Shown here piece by piece: positions 28,519 to 38,755 of a stretch of 64,000 nt of DNA. Both the position numbers and the translations under genes were made by a program. Location of the stretch: NCBI RefSeq assembly GCF_004570845.1, contig NZ_SPQZ01000002.1, positions 248,001 to 312,000 of the forward strand, in the 5' to 3' direction. Source of the DNA: Orlajensenia leifsoniae (GTDB taxonomy: Bacteria > Actinomycetota > Actinomycetes > Actinomycetales > Microbacteriaceae). A model generated the notes under the pieces. The model was not told the DNA's origin. It saw only the letters and a list, made by a program, of their open reading frames with translations, and searched no databases. Numbering within the stretch: the first letter of the stretch is position 1; every line of letters begins with the position of its first letter.

Positions 28519-29688
28519 ATGAAGTCACGTTCTCGACTGATCGCCGTGGGCATCGCGACGACCACCATGCTCACCGTCTCACTCGTCGCGGCCGCACCCG
28601 CGCAGGCCGTCCCTCCCACGGTGCCGGCGATCGAGTTGCCCGCCGGTACGGGCGGCGACTCGAGCTTCCTCAGCGAGTACGGTGCTGCGAGCCCGCCCTC
28701 GCGGGTGATCCCGATCGGCCCGGCGACGTCATCGCTGGAGATCAGCCCTCCGTTCGATCCCTTCTACGAGCTCGCCTGCTCCCTCGCCAACGCGGCGGGA
28801 ACCGTCGTGGCCGAGCGGTACTGGGGCGAGGATGACGTCGATCAGGCGCCACCCTTCGTCCTGACCGTGCCGCCGGCTTCCGTCACGACAGACGGCGGCC
28901 CGTACCTCGTCGACTGCTCCTCCCAATCCGAGAGCACATCGCGGGTGCAGTGGACCCTGACTGCGGATGCCGCAGCACCCGCGACCGTCGTTCTCGAGCA
29001 CGACCCGACCACATACGTTCGACTGACCGAGTTCGAACCGCTCGACGGCGGGTCGTATGCCCTCGACACGCCCGTGGCTCTCGGCGAGCGCGTTCGCATT
29101 CGCGGCAACGCCGGCACCTGGTTCCCGGCTGGGGCCGCCTACGATCTCGCGACGAGCATCGAGGTGCCTGACGGCGACTTCCCCTTCTGGAGCGGACCGG
29201 CGGAGCAGGCGGCTGCGACAGCGTCGGGTGACGTGCTCGGACTGACGATCCCCGAGTCGCTTCCCGCCTCGGCAGGAACCGACATCCGGGTCTTCGCCCG
29301 TGCTCGATCGACCGTCGCCGGAAGCGCCACCACGCCAGAGGTCACGACGGTGCGCAGCTGGTCCACCCGCCTCATCGTCGTCGACAAGGCCGCGACCGGC
29401 ACCGCCCTGCGCCTCGACCGCACTCTCGCCCTGACGAGCCGCGCCACGGTGCGGGCCCAGGTGACGGTCACAGCCGGGCCCGCCGAGCCGGTCGTCGGCA
29501 CAGTGACCCTGTTCGTGGACGGGAAGCCGCGTTCGCAGACCGCCCTCAGCGGGACAGGAACGGTGAGGAGCACGATCCGACTGCCGAAGCTCGGCCGAGG
29601 CTCACACGCGATCGTGGCCGTCTTCGACGGTGGCGACGCGCTTCTCGGGTCGACCAGCCCGAGCCGTTCGGTGCGCATTCTGCTCTGA
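28519..29688 (+). CDS. Secreted Ig-like domain protein
   Basis: A 389-residue exported protein with a signal peptide (RLIAVGIATTTMLTVSLVAAAPAQA, cleavage likely after AQA). The first 270 residues are not recognised, and contain two Cys pairs in ELACSLANAAG and LVDCSSQS. The last about 95 residues form a bacterial Ig-like repeat: RATVRAQVTVTAGPAEPVVG, TVTLFVDGKPRS and GRGSHAIVAVFDGGDALLGS. ATG 28519 gives the signal peptide; the frame open from 28375 does not. No LPxTG anchor. Function unknown, probably surface or matrix related. Confidence 0.8.
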   Translation: MKSRSRLIAVGIATTTMLTVSLVAAAPAQAVPPTVPAIELPAGTGGDSSFLSEYGAASPPSRVIPIGPATSSLEISPPFDPFYELACSLANAAGTVVAERYWGEDDVDQAPPFVLTVPPASVTTDGGPYLVDCSSQSESTSRVQWTLTADAAAPATVVLEHDPTTYVRLTEFEPLDGGSYALDTPVALGERVRIRGNAGTWFPAGAAYDLATSIEVPDGDFPFWSGPAEQAAATASGDVLGLTIPESLPASAGTDIRVFARARSTVAGSATTPEVTTVRSWSTRLIVVDKAATGTALRLDRTLALTSRATVRAQVTVTAGPAEPVVGTVTLFVDGKPRSQTALSGTGTVRSTIRLPKLGRGSHAIVAVFDGGDALLGSTSPSRSVRILL

Positions 29689-29748
29689 CATCGGGCGGTG
29701 CGCGCGCGGAGGGTCGCGACTCGCGCCGTCGACCGGCAGGATGGCTGG

Positions 29749-30183
29749 ATGGACCCCGCCGTGAACCGCCCTCGCCGTCCTGCCGGTGTCACCGTCGCCG
29801 TCGTGCTGATCTACGTGCAGGCCGTGCTCGAGGTGATCGCCGGGACCGTGCTCGTGCTCGCCCGCTACGGGGTCGACCCGAGTGACCCGGGAGCCGTGCT
29901 CGCCGTGACGCTGGTCGGCAGCGCCGTCATCCTCTTCGGCCTGTTCCTCATCGCCGTCGCGTCGGGCATCGCCCGCGGCAGCCGGTTCTCCCGGTGGATC
30001 GTCACGGTGCTGCTCGCCCTCTCCCTGTCAGCCAACGTGGTCACGCTGATGCTGGGCGCGGGGGAGCCGTGGTGGACCGTCATCGACGGCCTGATCGCGA
30101 TCGCCATCCTGCTCGTGTTGTGGACGGGCCGCGGGCGTCGCTATTTCCGGGATTCGGTCGCGCCGACGGTCGACGAGTTCTGA
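29749..30183 (+). CDS. Small integral membrane protein
   Basis: A 144-residue protein with four predicted transmembrane helices (VTVAVVLIYVQAVLEVIAG, LAVTLVGSAVILFGLFLIAV, RWIVTVLLALSLSANVVTL, WWTVIDGLIAIAILLVLW) and short basic and acidic ends. It resembles unassigned actinobacterial membrane proteins. Its last 43 bases overlap the 3' end of the opposing P-type ATPase. The start at ATG 29749 is uncertain because no clear ribosome site is present. Confidence 0.7.
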   Translation: MDPAVNRPRRPAGVTVAVVLIYVQAVLEVIAGTVLVLARYGVDPSDPGAVLAVTLVGSAVILFGLFLIAVASGIARGSRFSRWIVTVLLALSLSANVVTLMLGAGEPWWTVIDGLIAIAILLVLWTGRGRRYFRDSVAPTVDEF

Positions 30184-32639
30184 GCTCCGCCATCGGCAGC
30201 GCCTGAGTCGGTGGGGGTGACGGGCGCGATCGACGAGCGGATGACGCGACGGTAGACGAAGCGCACGATCTCGATGCCCGCGATGGAGAGCGCCGAGATG
30301 ACCGCGACGAGGAGGGCTGCATCCGGACCCGGATCGACGAGCTCGAGGAAGTCGGTGACGATCGGGATCGTGTACATCAGCACGAGGGCGATCATCATGG
30401 CTCCGATGACGACGGCCTTGAGCGCTGTGACGGGCCGGGAGAGCACGATGAGCACCCACAGCCCCACCAGCGTGAGGATGAGCGTGGCGCCGGTGCGCAG
30501 CTGCGCCTGGTCGATGCCGATCGCGTTGGCAGCCAACGTGTAGACGGTGAGGGCCGCCGCGATCACCAGGCCGGCGGGCACCGAGAAGATCAGCGAGCGT
30601 CGCAGGAACCCGGAGACGTAGCGCCTCTGATTGGGCAGCAGGGCGAGGAAGAAGGCCGGGATGCCGATCGTCAGGCCGTCGACGGCAGAGAGCTGGCGCG
30701 GCAGGAACGGGAAGGTCAGCAGCAGTGCCCCGAACACGATCGCGAGGGCGCTCGCGTAGACGGTCTTGGTGAGGAAGAGCATGGAGATGCGCTCGATGTT
30801 CGCGATCACCTGGCGCCCCTCGCCGACGACGCCCGGCAGGTGCGAGAACTTGCCGTCGAGCAGGATCAGCCGGGCGACGGCCTTGGTCGCAGCCGATCCC
30901 GAGTTCATGGCGATGCCGATGTCCGCCTCCTTGATGGCGAGGGCGTCGTTCACGCCGTCGCCCGTCATCGCCACCACGTGGCCGCGCGCCTTGAGCGCCA
31001 GCACGAGGCGCTTCTTCTGCTGCGGGGTGACCCGGCCGAAGACCACGTTCTGCTCGAGCACCTCGGCGAGGGCATCCTCGTCTTCGGGGAGCTGTCGGGC
31101 GTCGAAGCCGTGCGGGGCGTCGAGGCCGACCTCGCGGGCGATGGCGGCGACGGTGTCGGGGTTGTCGCCCGAGATGACACGCACGGCGACCCCCTGGGAG
31201 GCGAAGTAGTCGAGCGTCTCGCGGGCATCGGAACGCACCTGCTCGCGGAAGGTGAGCAGCATCACGGGTTCGACGTCGGGGAGCAGGCGTTCGGCCTCGG
31301 CGTCGGCCTCGGTCAGGACGGCGGTACTGCGCGCGAGCACGAGGGTGCGCCGTCCCGACGATGCGAGGGTGCGCACCCGATCGGCCATGGTGTCGAGAGC
31401 CGGGTCCTGGCCTCCGGATGCCGCGGGGAAGACCATCTCGGGACCGCCGAGCACCCAGGTGCCCGCCGGGCCGTCGGCGAAGGCGACGGCGCTCCACTTG
31501 CGAGCCGACGAGAACTCGATACGCGTGGCCGGCTCGGCCGCGGGCAGCTGCGTGTAGGGCTCGGCGAGGCACCGGGCCGTCGCGTTCGCGTCGGGCTGCG
31601 CGCCGTACCAGGCCAGCACCTGTTCCCAGCCCGGGGCCGCATCCGTCTGCAGAGGGTGCGAGCCGTCGAAGACGATGTCGCCCTCGGTCAGCGTTCCGGT
31701 CTTGTCGAGGCAGATGATGTCCACCCGGGCGAGCCCCTCGACGGCTGCCAGCTCCTGAACCAGCACCTGTCGCCGGGTGAGCTTCACGGCGCCGACGGCG
31801 AAGGTGATGCTGGTCATCAGAACGAGCCCCAGCGGGATCATGGCGACGATTGCCGCGATGGCGCCGACGGCGGCATCGCGCCAGGCACCGGAGGCGATGG
31901 CTTCCTCCCACCCGCCTGCCGCGATCATCTGGGCGTTCAGCACCAGCAGCGCGGCCGGACCGATGAGCCAAGTCACCCACCTGAGGACGCGGTTGATCGA
32001 GGAACGCAGCTCGCTGTGCATCAGGGAGAAGCGCTTGGCCTCGCTCGCGAAGCGATTGGCGAAGGAGTCGGCCCCGACGTGCTGCACCTGGGCGAGCGCG
32101 TCGCCGGCGACCACGATGGAGCCCGAGAGGATGTCGGAGCCGGCGTCCTTGTCGACGGCATCCGACTCGCCGGTCAGCATCGACTCATCGAGCTGCAGCC
32201 GGGTGGAGCGCAGCACGCGGGCGTCGGCTGGCACCTGGTCGCCGGCACGGAGGACCAGGACGTCGTCGAGAACGACCTCGGCCGAGGGGATCTCCTTCTC
32301 CGCACCGGAGCGGAGCACCCGAGCCAGGGGAGCATTGAGGAGCGCGAGGCGGTCGAGAGCCCGCTTGGCGCGGTACTCCTGGCCTGAGCCGATGAAGGCG
32401 TTCGCGACGGCGCTCAGGCCGAACAGGGCGTCCTGCCACCGGCCGAGGAAGAGCAGCACCAGGAAGCAGGCGCCGATGATGGCGTTGAACAGAGTGAAGA
32501 CGTTCGCTCGCACGATGCTCCACACGCTGCGGCTGGATGCCTCGACGAAGGCGTTGGACCGGCCGTCGCCGAGGCGGGCGGCCACCTCGTCGGGAGAGAG
32601 GCCGTGACTCGTCTGCTCCGTCGTCGACTCGCCGGTCAT
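30141..32639 (-). CDS. CtpE-like cation-transporting P-type ATPase
   Basis: This 832-residue P-type ATPase has the actuator motif LDESMLTGESDAVDKD, the phosphorylation site CLDKTGTLTEGD (Asp near 312) and the hinge MTGDGVNDALAIKEADIGIAM. It has about ten helices and no N-terminal heavy-metal domain. It resembles mycobacterial CtpE, a calcium importer, more than CopA or Kdp types. The ATG overlaps the stop of the upstream PAP2/diacylglycerol-kinase gene (ATGA), so the two are cotranslated. The ion is inferred from family only. Confidence 0.9.
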   Translation of the reverse strand: MTGESTTEQTSHGLSPDEVAARLGDGRSNAFVEASSRSVWSIVRANVFTLFNAIIGACFLVLLFLGRWQDALFGLSAVANAFIGSGQEYRAKRALDRLALLNAPLARVLRSGAEKEIPSAEVVLDDVLVLRAGDQVPADARVLRSTRLQLDESMLTGESDAVDKDAGSDILSGSIVVAGDALAQVQHVGADSFANRFASEAKRFSLMHSELRSSINRVLRWVTWLIGPAALLVLNAQMIAAGGWEEAIASGAWRDAAVGAIAAIVAMIPLGLVLMTSITFAVGAVKLTRRQVLVQELAAVEGLARVDIICLDKTGTLTEGDIVFDGSHPLQTDAAPGWEQVLAWYGAQPDANATARCLAEPYTQLPAAEPATRIEFSSARKWSAVAFADGPAGTWVLGGPEMVFPAASGGQDPALDTMADRVRTLASSGRRTLVLARSTAVLTEADAEAERLLPDVEPVMLLTFREQVRSDARETLDYFASQGVAVRVISGDNPDTVAAIAREVGLDAPHGFDARQLPEDEDALAEVLEQNVVFGRVTPQQKKRLVLALKARGHVVAMTGDGVNDALAIKEADIGIAMNSGSAATKAVARLILLDGKFSHLPGVVGEGRQVIANIERISMLFLTKTVYASALAIVFGALLLTFPFLPRQLSAVDGLTIGIPAFFLALLPNQRRYVSGFLRRSLIFSVPAGLVIAAALTVYTLAANAIGIDQAQLRTGATLILTLVGLWVLIVLSRPVTALKAVVIGAMMIALVLMYTIPIVTDFLELVDPGPDAALLVAVISALSIAGIEIVRFVYRRVIRSSIAPVTPTDSGAADGGAQNSSTVGATESRK

Positions 32640-34252
32640 CGCGCGCTCGCTCTCTGCTCGGGGGTGGTGGGCTGCGGGCTGTAGACGGTGAGGGCCGCCG
32701 GAATCAGGCGCATGGCGACCGTGTAGCGGCCGTCGGCCGCAGCTGCGGCATCCGTCGCCTCCCCGTCGTGGGCGTAGCCGAGAGCGCCGGGGTCGCCGTG
32801 CACCTCCACCTCGAGCTCGGTCACCGAGTACACGGCGATGGACCGGCGCGGCGACCACAGCGACAGCGAGTGCAGCACGCTGTCGGAGCGGCGACCGAGG
32901 ATGAGGGCAGCGGCTCCGCGGGTGCGGGCGCGGGAGCCGGCCCGGAGCACCCGCACGTCGAGCACGCCGTCGTCGACCCCGCTGCGTCGGAGCGGCGCGG
33001 CCGTGCCCGACGGCTCGTAGCGGTCCACGCCGACGAAGAGCGACCAGGCGCGACCGCGCTCGCCGCGGGCGGTCAGTTCGACGGGCTCGGTCGAGTTCAG
33101 GATGCCCACGGCCGAGACGAGGGTGGCCAGGGGCTTCCCGATCGCCTTCTGGATCCTCTCGCGTCGCTGCACGAACTCGGGATACAGGCCGATCGACATG
33201 GTGTTCAGCACGGTGACGGGCTCGGCATCCGCCACCCGCAGTTCTCCGACGTCGACACGCAGACCCGTGCCCGTGGCCAGGGCGTCGAGGGCGGCCTCGG
33301 GGGTGAGGGCGCCGAGGGCCTTCGCGAAGTGGTTGAAGGTGCCGCCGGGGATCACCAGCAGGGGAAGATCGGCTTCGCGTGCGAGGTGGGCGACGCTGGC
33401 GACGGTCCCGTCACCTCCCGAGATGCCGAGTACGCGAGGAGGCGTGTCCGAGTCCAGCGCCGAGCGGAGCACCGACGCGACGTCCTCGCCCTCGGCGAGT
33501 GGGTGCACTGTGGCCGCGGGAAGACGTCGTCGCAGCAGGTCGAGGATGTGCTCGCCCTCGCCGCGGTGACCGGAGCCCGGGTTGACGATGACGAAGACCC
33601 CGTCCCCGGCGACGGATGCCGGAAGGTCATCACGCACGGCATCCGACGCCCCGACGGGCCCGGGCCTGTTGCGCGGATGCGCGGGCACCAGGATGGCGCC
33701 GGCTGCGGCGACACCCAGTCCGATGCCGACCCCTCCGAGCACATCCGACAGCCAGTGCGCACCCGTGTGCAGACGGGAGTATGCGACGGCGCCGGCCAGG
33801 GGCGCGATGACGGCGCCGGCGACGGGGGACTGGACGGCCACGCCGGCCGCGAAGGCCGCGGCGCTCGCCGAGTGCCCTGACGGGAAGGATCCTGAGGTCG
33901 GGGTGGTGCGCAGGCGTCGCCCGTGCGGGACCGTGTCGAGGGCCGGACGTGCGCCTCCGAACAGCTGCTTGCCGACCAGGTTCGCCGTCGCGCTGGCGAC
34001 GACCAGCGACGCGGCGCCGCGCACGGCCGCCCGCCGATGCCCGAGCAGCACGAGCACTCCGGCGACGGCGAACCACAGCACACCGCGGTTCGCCGCGCTC
34101 GACAGGGCGACATAGACGGCGTCGACGCCCCGGATGGTGTGTCGTCCGTTGACGCGCGCCGCGGTGCGCTCATCAATGCGCCGCACCCACGGAGGAAGCA
34201 CCCTGGCCCGGCGCAGCGTCTCGATCGGGTGTCGCAGGTTCCACCAGGCCAT
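32636..34252 (-). CDS. PAP2 phosphatase-diacylglycerol kinase fusion
   Basis: A 538-residue two-domain membrane protein. Residues about 55-190 form a PAP2 phosphatase: KQLFGGARP, SGSFPSGHSASAAAF and YSRLHTGAHWLSDVLGG. From about 218 there is a DAGK catalytic domain: FVIVNPGSGHRGEGEHIL, GISGGDGTVASVAHL and VIPGGTFNHFAKALG. The halves would run opposite reactions on lipid phosphate head groups, or act on different lipids. This fusion is known in actinobacteria. It is coupled to the P-type ATPase and divergent from thrS. Confidence 0.93.
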   Translation of the reverse strand: MAWWNLRHPIETLRRARVLPPWVRRIDERTAARVNGRHTIRGVDAVYVALSSAANRGVLWFAVAGVLVLLGHRRAAVRGAASLVVASATANLVGKQLFGGARPALDTVPHGRRLRTTPTSGSFPSGHSASAAAFAAGVAVQSPVAGAVIAPLAGAVAYSRLHTGAHWLSDVLGGVGIGLGVAAAGAILVPAHPRNRPGPVGASDAVRDDLPASVAGDGVFVIVNPGSGHRGEGEHILDLLRRRLPAATVHPLAEGEDVASVLRSALDSDTPPRVLGISGGDGTVASVAHLAREADLPLLVIPGGTFNHFAKALGALTPEAALDALATGTGLRVDVGELRVADAEPVTVLNTMSIGLYPEFVQRRERIQKAIGKPLATLVSAVGILNSTEPVELTARGERGRAWSLFVGVDRYEPSGTAAPLRRSGVDDGVLDVRVLRAGSRARTRGAAALILGRRSDSVLHSLSLWSPRRSIAVYSVTELEVEVHGDPGALGYAHDGEATDAAAAADGRYTVAMRLIPAALTVYSPQPTTPEQRASAR

Positions 34253-34297
34253 GACGGAAGCCTAGGCGAGCGGCGTCGGCGTGTTCCGCGCCCCTTC

Positions 34298-34303
34298 TAT
34301 GAT
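34298..34303 (+). promoter_or_regulatory. -10 element of thrS
   Basis: TATGAT, near consensus, about 38 bases before the GTG. It is flanked by CCCCT and AGGGG arms. No long T-box-like leader fits in this 88-base gap. Confidence 0.6.
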
Positions 34304-34340
34304 TGAGGGGTTCCGAAACGTACAAAGGGAGTAAACGACA

Positions 34341-36320
34341 GTGGCTGACGGCTTCGAGCTTTTCACCGACCGGTCCGTTGTCGCAATGCGCGTCAACGGT
34401 GAGCTCAAGGACCTGGCGACGACGGTGACGGATGCCGACACTGTCGAGCCGGTCACGATCGACTCTCCCGACGGACTCACCATCCTGCGCCACTCGGCCG
34501 CCCACGTGCTCGCCCAGGCCGTGCAGTCGATCAATCCGGAGGCCAGGCTCGGCATCGGCCCGCCCGTCACCGACGGTTTCTACTACGACTTCGACGTCGA
34601 GACGCCGTTCGCCCTCGAGGACCTCAAGCCCCTCGAGAAGGCCATGGACCGCATCATCCGTCAGGGCCAGCGTTTCGTGCGCCGCGTCGTCACCGAGGAC
34701 GAGGCCCGTGCCGAACTCGCGAACGAGCCGTACAAGCTCGAGCTCATCGGGCTCAAGGGCCATCCCACCGAGGGAGCAGGCAGCCACGATGACGGCGAGT
34801 CCGTCGAGGTCGGCGGCGCCGAGCTGACGATCTACGACAACGTCGACCCGCGCACGGGCGAGACGGTCTGGAAGGACCTCTGCCGCGGCCCGCACCTGCC
34901 GAACACCCGCATGATCGGCAACGGCTACGCCCTGTCGCGTGTGGCTGCCGCCTACTGGCGGGGGTCCGAGAAGAACAAGCAGCTGCAGCGCATCTACGGC
35001 ACGGCGTGGGCGACGAAGGACGAGCTGCGCGCCTACCAGGCCCGCATGGAGGAGGCGCTGAAGCGCGACCACCGCAAGCTCGGTGCGGAGCTCGACCTGT
35101 TCAGCTTCCCCGACGAGATCGGCTCGGGTCTCGCCGTCTTCCACCCGCGCGGCGGCATCATCCGTCACGAGATCGAGAAGTACATGCAGGAGCGCCTGAT
35201 CGCCGCGGACTACGAACTCGTCAATTCGCCGCACATCACCAAGGGCTCGCTGTTCGAGACCAGCGGTCACCTGCAGTGGTACATGGACGGCATGTTCCCG
35301 GCCATGCACCTCGATCAGGAGACGGATGCAGACGGACACGTCACCCGTCAGGGCCAGGACTACTACCTGAAGCCCATGAACTGCCCGTTCCACAACCTGA
35401 TCTTCCGGGCGCGCGGTCGCAGCTACCGTGAGCTGCCGCTCCGTCTGGCGGAGTTCGGCACCGTGTACCGCTACGAGAAGAGCGGAACTCTCTCTGGTCT
35501 CACCCGCGTGCGCGGCCTCACCCAGGACGACGCCCACGTCTACGTCACGCCCGAGCAGGTGCGCGGCGAGGTGGCCAGCCAGCTCGAGTTCGTGCTCGAG
35601 ACGCTGCGCGGCTACGGCCTCGACGACTTCTACCTCGAGCTCTCCACCAAGGACCCCGAGAAGTTCGTCGGAGACGACGCCGCCTGGGAGGAGGCGACCG
35701 AGACCCTGCGTCAGGTCGCGATCGAGTCGGGCCTCGAGCTCGTCGACGATCCGGGCGGAGCGGCCTTCTACGGTCCGAAGATCTCCGTGCAGGCCCGCGA
35801 CGCCATCGGCCGCACCTGGCAGCTCTCGACGGTGCAGCTCGACTTCAACCAGCCCGAGAGGTTCGAACTCGAGTACACGGCCAACGACGGAACCCGCCAG
35901 CAGCCCGTCATGATCCACCGCGCGCTGCTCGGCTCCATCGAGCGCTTCTTCGCCATCCTGCTCGAGCACTACGCGGGCGCCTTCCCGGTCTGGCTCGCTC
36001 CGGTGCAGGTGGTCGGCATCCCGATCGCCGAGGACTACGTCGACTACCTGGGCGACGTGATCGGCCGACTCAAGGCTGCCGGCGTGCGCGCCGAGCTCGA
36101 TGCATCCGACGACCGCATGCAGAAGAAGATCCGCAACCACACCAAGCTCAAGGTGCCGTTCCAGCTCATCGCCGGTGAGCAGGACCGCGCGGCGGGCTCG
36201 GTGAGCTTCAGGTTCCGCGACGGCACCCAGGAGAACGGCGTGCCCGTCGATGAGGCGATCAGCCGCATCCGCGCCGCCATCGCCTCGCACGCCCAGGTGA
36301 CGAGCGCCGGCCAGATCTGA
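34341..36320 (+). CDS. thrS: Threonyl-tRNA synthetase
   Basis: A 659-residue class II synthetase charging tRNA-Thr. An N-terminal TGS-like segment is followed by the editing domain with [11 protein letters not shown], then the catalytic core with [21 protein letters not shown] (zinc Cys), [22 protein letters not shown] (motif 2) and [18 protein letters not shown] (motif 3); the anticodon-binding domain closes it. GTG 34341 follows AAAGGGAG. The stop overlaps the ATG of the HIT gene by one base. Confidence 0.97.
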   Translation: MADGFELFTDRSVVAMRVNGELKDLATTVTDADTVEPVTIDSPDGLTILRHSAAHVLAQAVQSINPEARLGIGPPVTDGFYYDFDVETPFALEDLKPLEKAMDRIIRQGQRFVRRVVTEDEARAELANEPYKLELIGLKGHPTEGAGSHDDGESVEVGGAELTIYDNVDPRTGETVWKDLCRGPHLPNTRMIGNGYALSRVAAAYWRGSEKNKQLQRIYGTAWATKDELRAYQARMEEALKRDHRKLGAELDLFSFPDEIGSGLAVFHPRGGIIRHEIEKYMQERLIAADYELVNSPHITKGSLFETSGHLQWYMDGMFPAMHLDQETDADGHVTRQGQDYYLKPMNCPFHNLIFRARGRSYRELPLRLAEFGTVYRYEKSGTLSGLTRVRGLTQDDAHVYVTPEQVRGEVASQLEFVLETLRGYGLDDFYLELSTKDPEKFVGDDAAWEEATETLRQVAIESGLELVDDPGGAAFYGPKISVQARDAIGRTWQLSTVQLDFNQPERFELEYTANDGTRQQPVMIHRALLGSIERFFAILLEHYAGAFPVWLAPVQVVGIPIAEDYVDYLGDVIGRLKAAGVRAELDASDDRMQKKIRNHTKLKVPFQLIAGEQDRAAGSVSFRFRDGTQENGVPVDEAISRIRAAIASHAQVTSAGQI

Positions 36321-36889
36321 TGACGGATGAGCAGAGCGGGTTCGCCGGGCTGGAGAGCTCGGCGGACTTCGCCGCGGTTCCGGATGCCTTCCAACGACTG
36401 TGGACCCCGCACCGGATGGTCTACATCGAGGGCGGGCCGACGCCGCACGAGGAGAACTGCCCGTTCTGCGCCGCCCCGAAGCTCGACGACGAGACGGCGC
36501 TCATCGTGGCCCGCGGCGAGCACGCCTACGTGCTGCTCAACCTGTTCCCGTACAACAGCGGCCACCTGCTGGTCTGCCCGTACCGTCACGTCGCCCTCTA
36601 CGACGACGCGACGGCGGAGGAGGTCGCGGAGATCGCCGAGCTGACGCAGATCGCCATGCGCGTCGTGCGTCAGGTCTCGAACTGCGACGGCTTCAACATC
36701 GGCATGAACCAGGGCCGGGTCGCCGGGGCCGGCGTGGCCGACCACCTGCACCAGCACATCGTGCCGCGCTGGGCGACGGACGCGAACTTCTTCCCGATCA
36801 TCGCCGAGACGAAGGCGATCCCGCGCCTGCTGGGCGAGACCCGACAGGCGATAGCCGACGCCTGGCCGAAGGCTGCGCCGACGTCCTGA
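36320..36889 (+). CDS. HIT-family hydrolase/phosphorylase
   Basis: A 189-residue histidine-triad protein. The triad is in VADHLHQHIVPRW and a Cys pair in CPFCAAPKLDDE may bind zinc. It matches the actinobacterial group next to thrS that includes the mycobacterial Ap4A phosphorylase Rv2613c. Coupling to thrS (TGATG) suggests removal of diadenosine polyphosphates made by synthetases. The exact nucleotide substrate is inferred. Confidence 0.92.
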   Translation: MTDEQSGFAGLESSADFAAVPDAFQRLWTPHRMVYIEGGPTPHEENCPFCAAPKLDDETALIVARGEHAYVLLNLFPYNSGHLLVCPYRHVALYDDATAEEVAEIAELTQIAMRVVRQVSNCDGFNIGMNQGRVAGAGVADHLHQHIVPRWATDANFFPIIAETKAIPRLLGETRQAIADAWPKAAPTS

Positions 36890-36919
36890 GCCGGTGCGCG
36901 CCGCCTGAGCGGGATGCGC

Positions 36920-37774
36920 TCAGCGCACCTGCCGGGCCGTGAACTGCATCCGCGGGTGGGCGTAGGCCTCCTGCGACTCGACGAGCTGCAGTTCGCGCTC
37001 ACCGGACTCGTGGGTGCGGGTGAGCAGGTCGAAGACGCTCGACGCCGTGCGGGCGAGGGCGTCGGCCGCGTCACCGGTACGCGCGTAGTGAGCGGTGAAC
37101 AATGCAGCGGTGACGTCGCCCGAGCCGTTCGCCTTCATCGGAAGCAACGGCGTCTGCAGGATCCAGGCGCCTCGGTCGTCGACGACGAGCATCTCGATGG
37201 TGCCCTCCGCGCGATCGGGGCGCTCGACGCTGGTCACGAGCACCGTGCTCGGGCCCATCGCGCGGGCGAGATCGACGGATGCGAGCGTCGACTCGAGACT
37301 GTCGGGCTCGGTGCCGGTGAGGTAGCCGAGCTCGAACTGGTTGGGCGTGATGATGTCGGCGACGGGCACGACCCTCTCGCGCAGCAGCACCGGGATCTCG
37401 GGCGCGACGAAGCATCCCGACTTCGCGTTGCCCATCACGGGGTCGCAGGAGTAGATCGCCGCGGGGTTGGCGGCCTTGATGCGCGCGACGGCGTCGATGA
37501 TGACGTCTCCGATGCCCGCTCCGCCCTGGTAGCCGGAGAGCACGACGTCGATCGCGGGGAAGACACCGCGTTCCTCGATCCCGGTGATGACGGCGGCGAC
37601 GTCCTCGGGGCTGATGAGCGGACCACGCCAGGCTCCGTAGCCCGTGTGATTGGAGAAGGTGACCGTGTAGACGGGGAGCACCTCCACCCCGATGCGCTGG
37701 AGCGGGAACACGGCGGCCGAGTTCCCGACGTGGCCGTAGGCGACAGCGGACTGAATCGAGAGGATCTTCACCAT
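36920..37774 (-). CDS. pdxY: Pyridoxal kinase PdxY
   Basis: A 284-residue ribokinase-fold kinase that salvages pyridoxal to [29 protein letters not shown] at the start, the mid-region [16 protein letters not shown], and the ATP/anion-hole motif [18 protein letters not shown] with catalytic Asp identify it. It is divergent from pdxS with a 78-base gap, so salvage and de novo PLP synthesis share a promoter region. Confidence 0.93.
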   Translation of the reverse strand: MVKILSIQSAVAYGHVGNSAAVFPLQRIGVEVLPVYTVTFSNHTGYGAWRGPLISPEDVAAVITGIEERGVFPAIDVVLSGYQGGAGIGDVIIDAVARIKAANPAAIYSCDPVMGNAKSGCFVAPEIPVLLRERVVPVADIITPNQFELGYLTGTEPDSLESTLASVDLARAMGPSTVLVTSVERPDRAEGTIEMLVVDDRGAWILQTPLLPMKANGSGDVTAALFTAHYARTGDAADALARTASSVFDLLTRTHESGERELQLVESQEAYAHPRMQFTARQVR

Positions 37775-37835
37775 CAGATTGTCCCACCCCGAAGTCAGCG
37801 CGAGACGACCTGCGTCTCGAAGACCCCTGCCGGGC

Positions 37836-37841
37836 TAATAC
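37836..37841 (+). promoter_or_regulatory. -10 element of pdxST
   Basis: TAATAC lies 11 bases before the pdxS ATG, so the leader would be at most a few bases. No ribosome site precedes the ATG. Confidence 0.55.
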
Positions 37842-37852
37842 ACTTGGCGTTC

Positions 37853-38755
37853 ATGACCGATAGCACTTCCTCCCAGCACTTCGGTTCGAGCCGCGTCAAG
37901 CGCGGACTCGCCGAGATGCTGAAGGGCGGCGTCATCATGGACGTCGTCACCCCCGAGCAGGCCCGTATCGCCGAGGATGCCGGCGCCGTCGCCGTCATGG
38001 CGCTCGAGCGCGTTCCCGCAGACATCCGTTCGCAGGGCGGCGTCGCACGCATGAGCGACCCCGACCTCATCGAGGCGATCATCGCCGAGGTCTCCATCCC
38101 CGTGATGGCGAAGGCCCGAATCGGCCACTTCGTCGAGGCGCAGGTGCTGCAGGCTCTCGACGTCGACTACATCGACGAGTCCGAGGTGCTGAGCCCCGCC
38201 GACTACGTGAACCACATCGACAAGTGGGGCTTCAACGTTCCCTTCGTCTGCGGTGCGACCAACCTGGGCGAGGCTCTCCGCCGCATCAACGAGGGCGCCG
38301 CCATGATCCGATCGAAGGGCGAGGCCGGCACCGGCGACGTCTCCGAGGCGACCAAGCACATCCGCAAGATCAAGAGCGAGATCGCCGCGCTGTCGTCGAT
38401 GTCGAAGGACGAGCTGTACGTGGCGGCCAAGGAGCTGCAGGCTCCCTACGACCTCGTCGTCGAGGTCGCCGAGACCGGCAAGCTCCCCGTCGTGCTGTTC
38501 ACCGCCGGGGGAGTCGCGACTCCGGCCGACGCGGCCATGATGATGCAGCTCGGTGCCGACGGCGTGTTCGTCGGATCCGGCATCTTCAAGTCGGGCAACC
38601 CCGCCCAGCGTGCTGCGGCCGTGGTCAAGGCCACGACGTTCCACGACGACCCCGCCGTGATCGCCGAGGTCTCGCGCGGGCTCGGCGAGGCCATGGTCGG
38701 CATCAACGTCTCCGACCTCGCAGCCCCGCACCGCCTCGCCGAGCGCGGGTGGTAG
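37853..38755 (+). CDS. pdxS: PLP synthase lyase subunit PdxS
   Basis: The 300-residue synthase subunit makes pyridoxal 5'-phosphate from ribose-5-phosphate, glyceraldehyde-3-phosphate and ammonia. [34 protein letters not shown] (catalytic Lys region), [10 protein letters not shown] and the C-terminal phosphate loop [14 protein letters not shown] are diagnostic. ATG 37853 is chosen: the frame open back to 36914 is antisense to pdxY. The stop overlaps the pdxT start by seven bases. Confidence 0.97.
   Translation: MTDSTSSQHFGSSRVKRGLAEMLKGGVIMDVVTPEQARIAEDAGAVAVMALERVPADIRSQGGVARMSDPDLIEAIIAEVSIPVMAKARIGHFVEAQVLQALDVDYIDESEVLSPADYVNHIDKWGFNVPFVCGATNLGEALRRINEGAAMIRSKGEAGTGDVSEATKHIRKIKSEIAALSSMSKDELYVAAKELQAPYDLVVEVAETGKLPVVLFTAGGVATPADAAMMMQLGADGVFVGSGIFKSGNPAQRAAAVVKATTFHDDPAVIAEVSRGLGEAMVGINVSDLAAPHRLAERGW

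Noticed and set aside
34173-36290. A minus-strand open frame of 705 codons
   Set aside because: It lies opposite thrS and has no ribosome site or recognisable domain.
36914-37852. N-terminal extension of pdxS
   Set aside because: It is antisense to pdxY, and PdxS family members start at the ATG chosen here.
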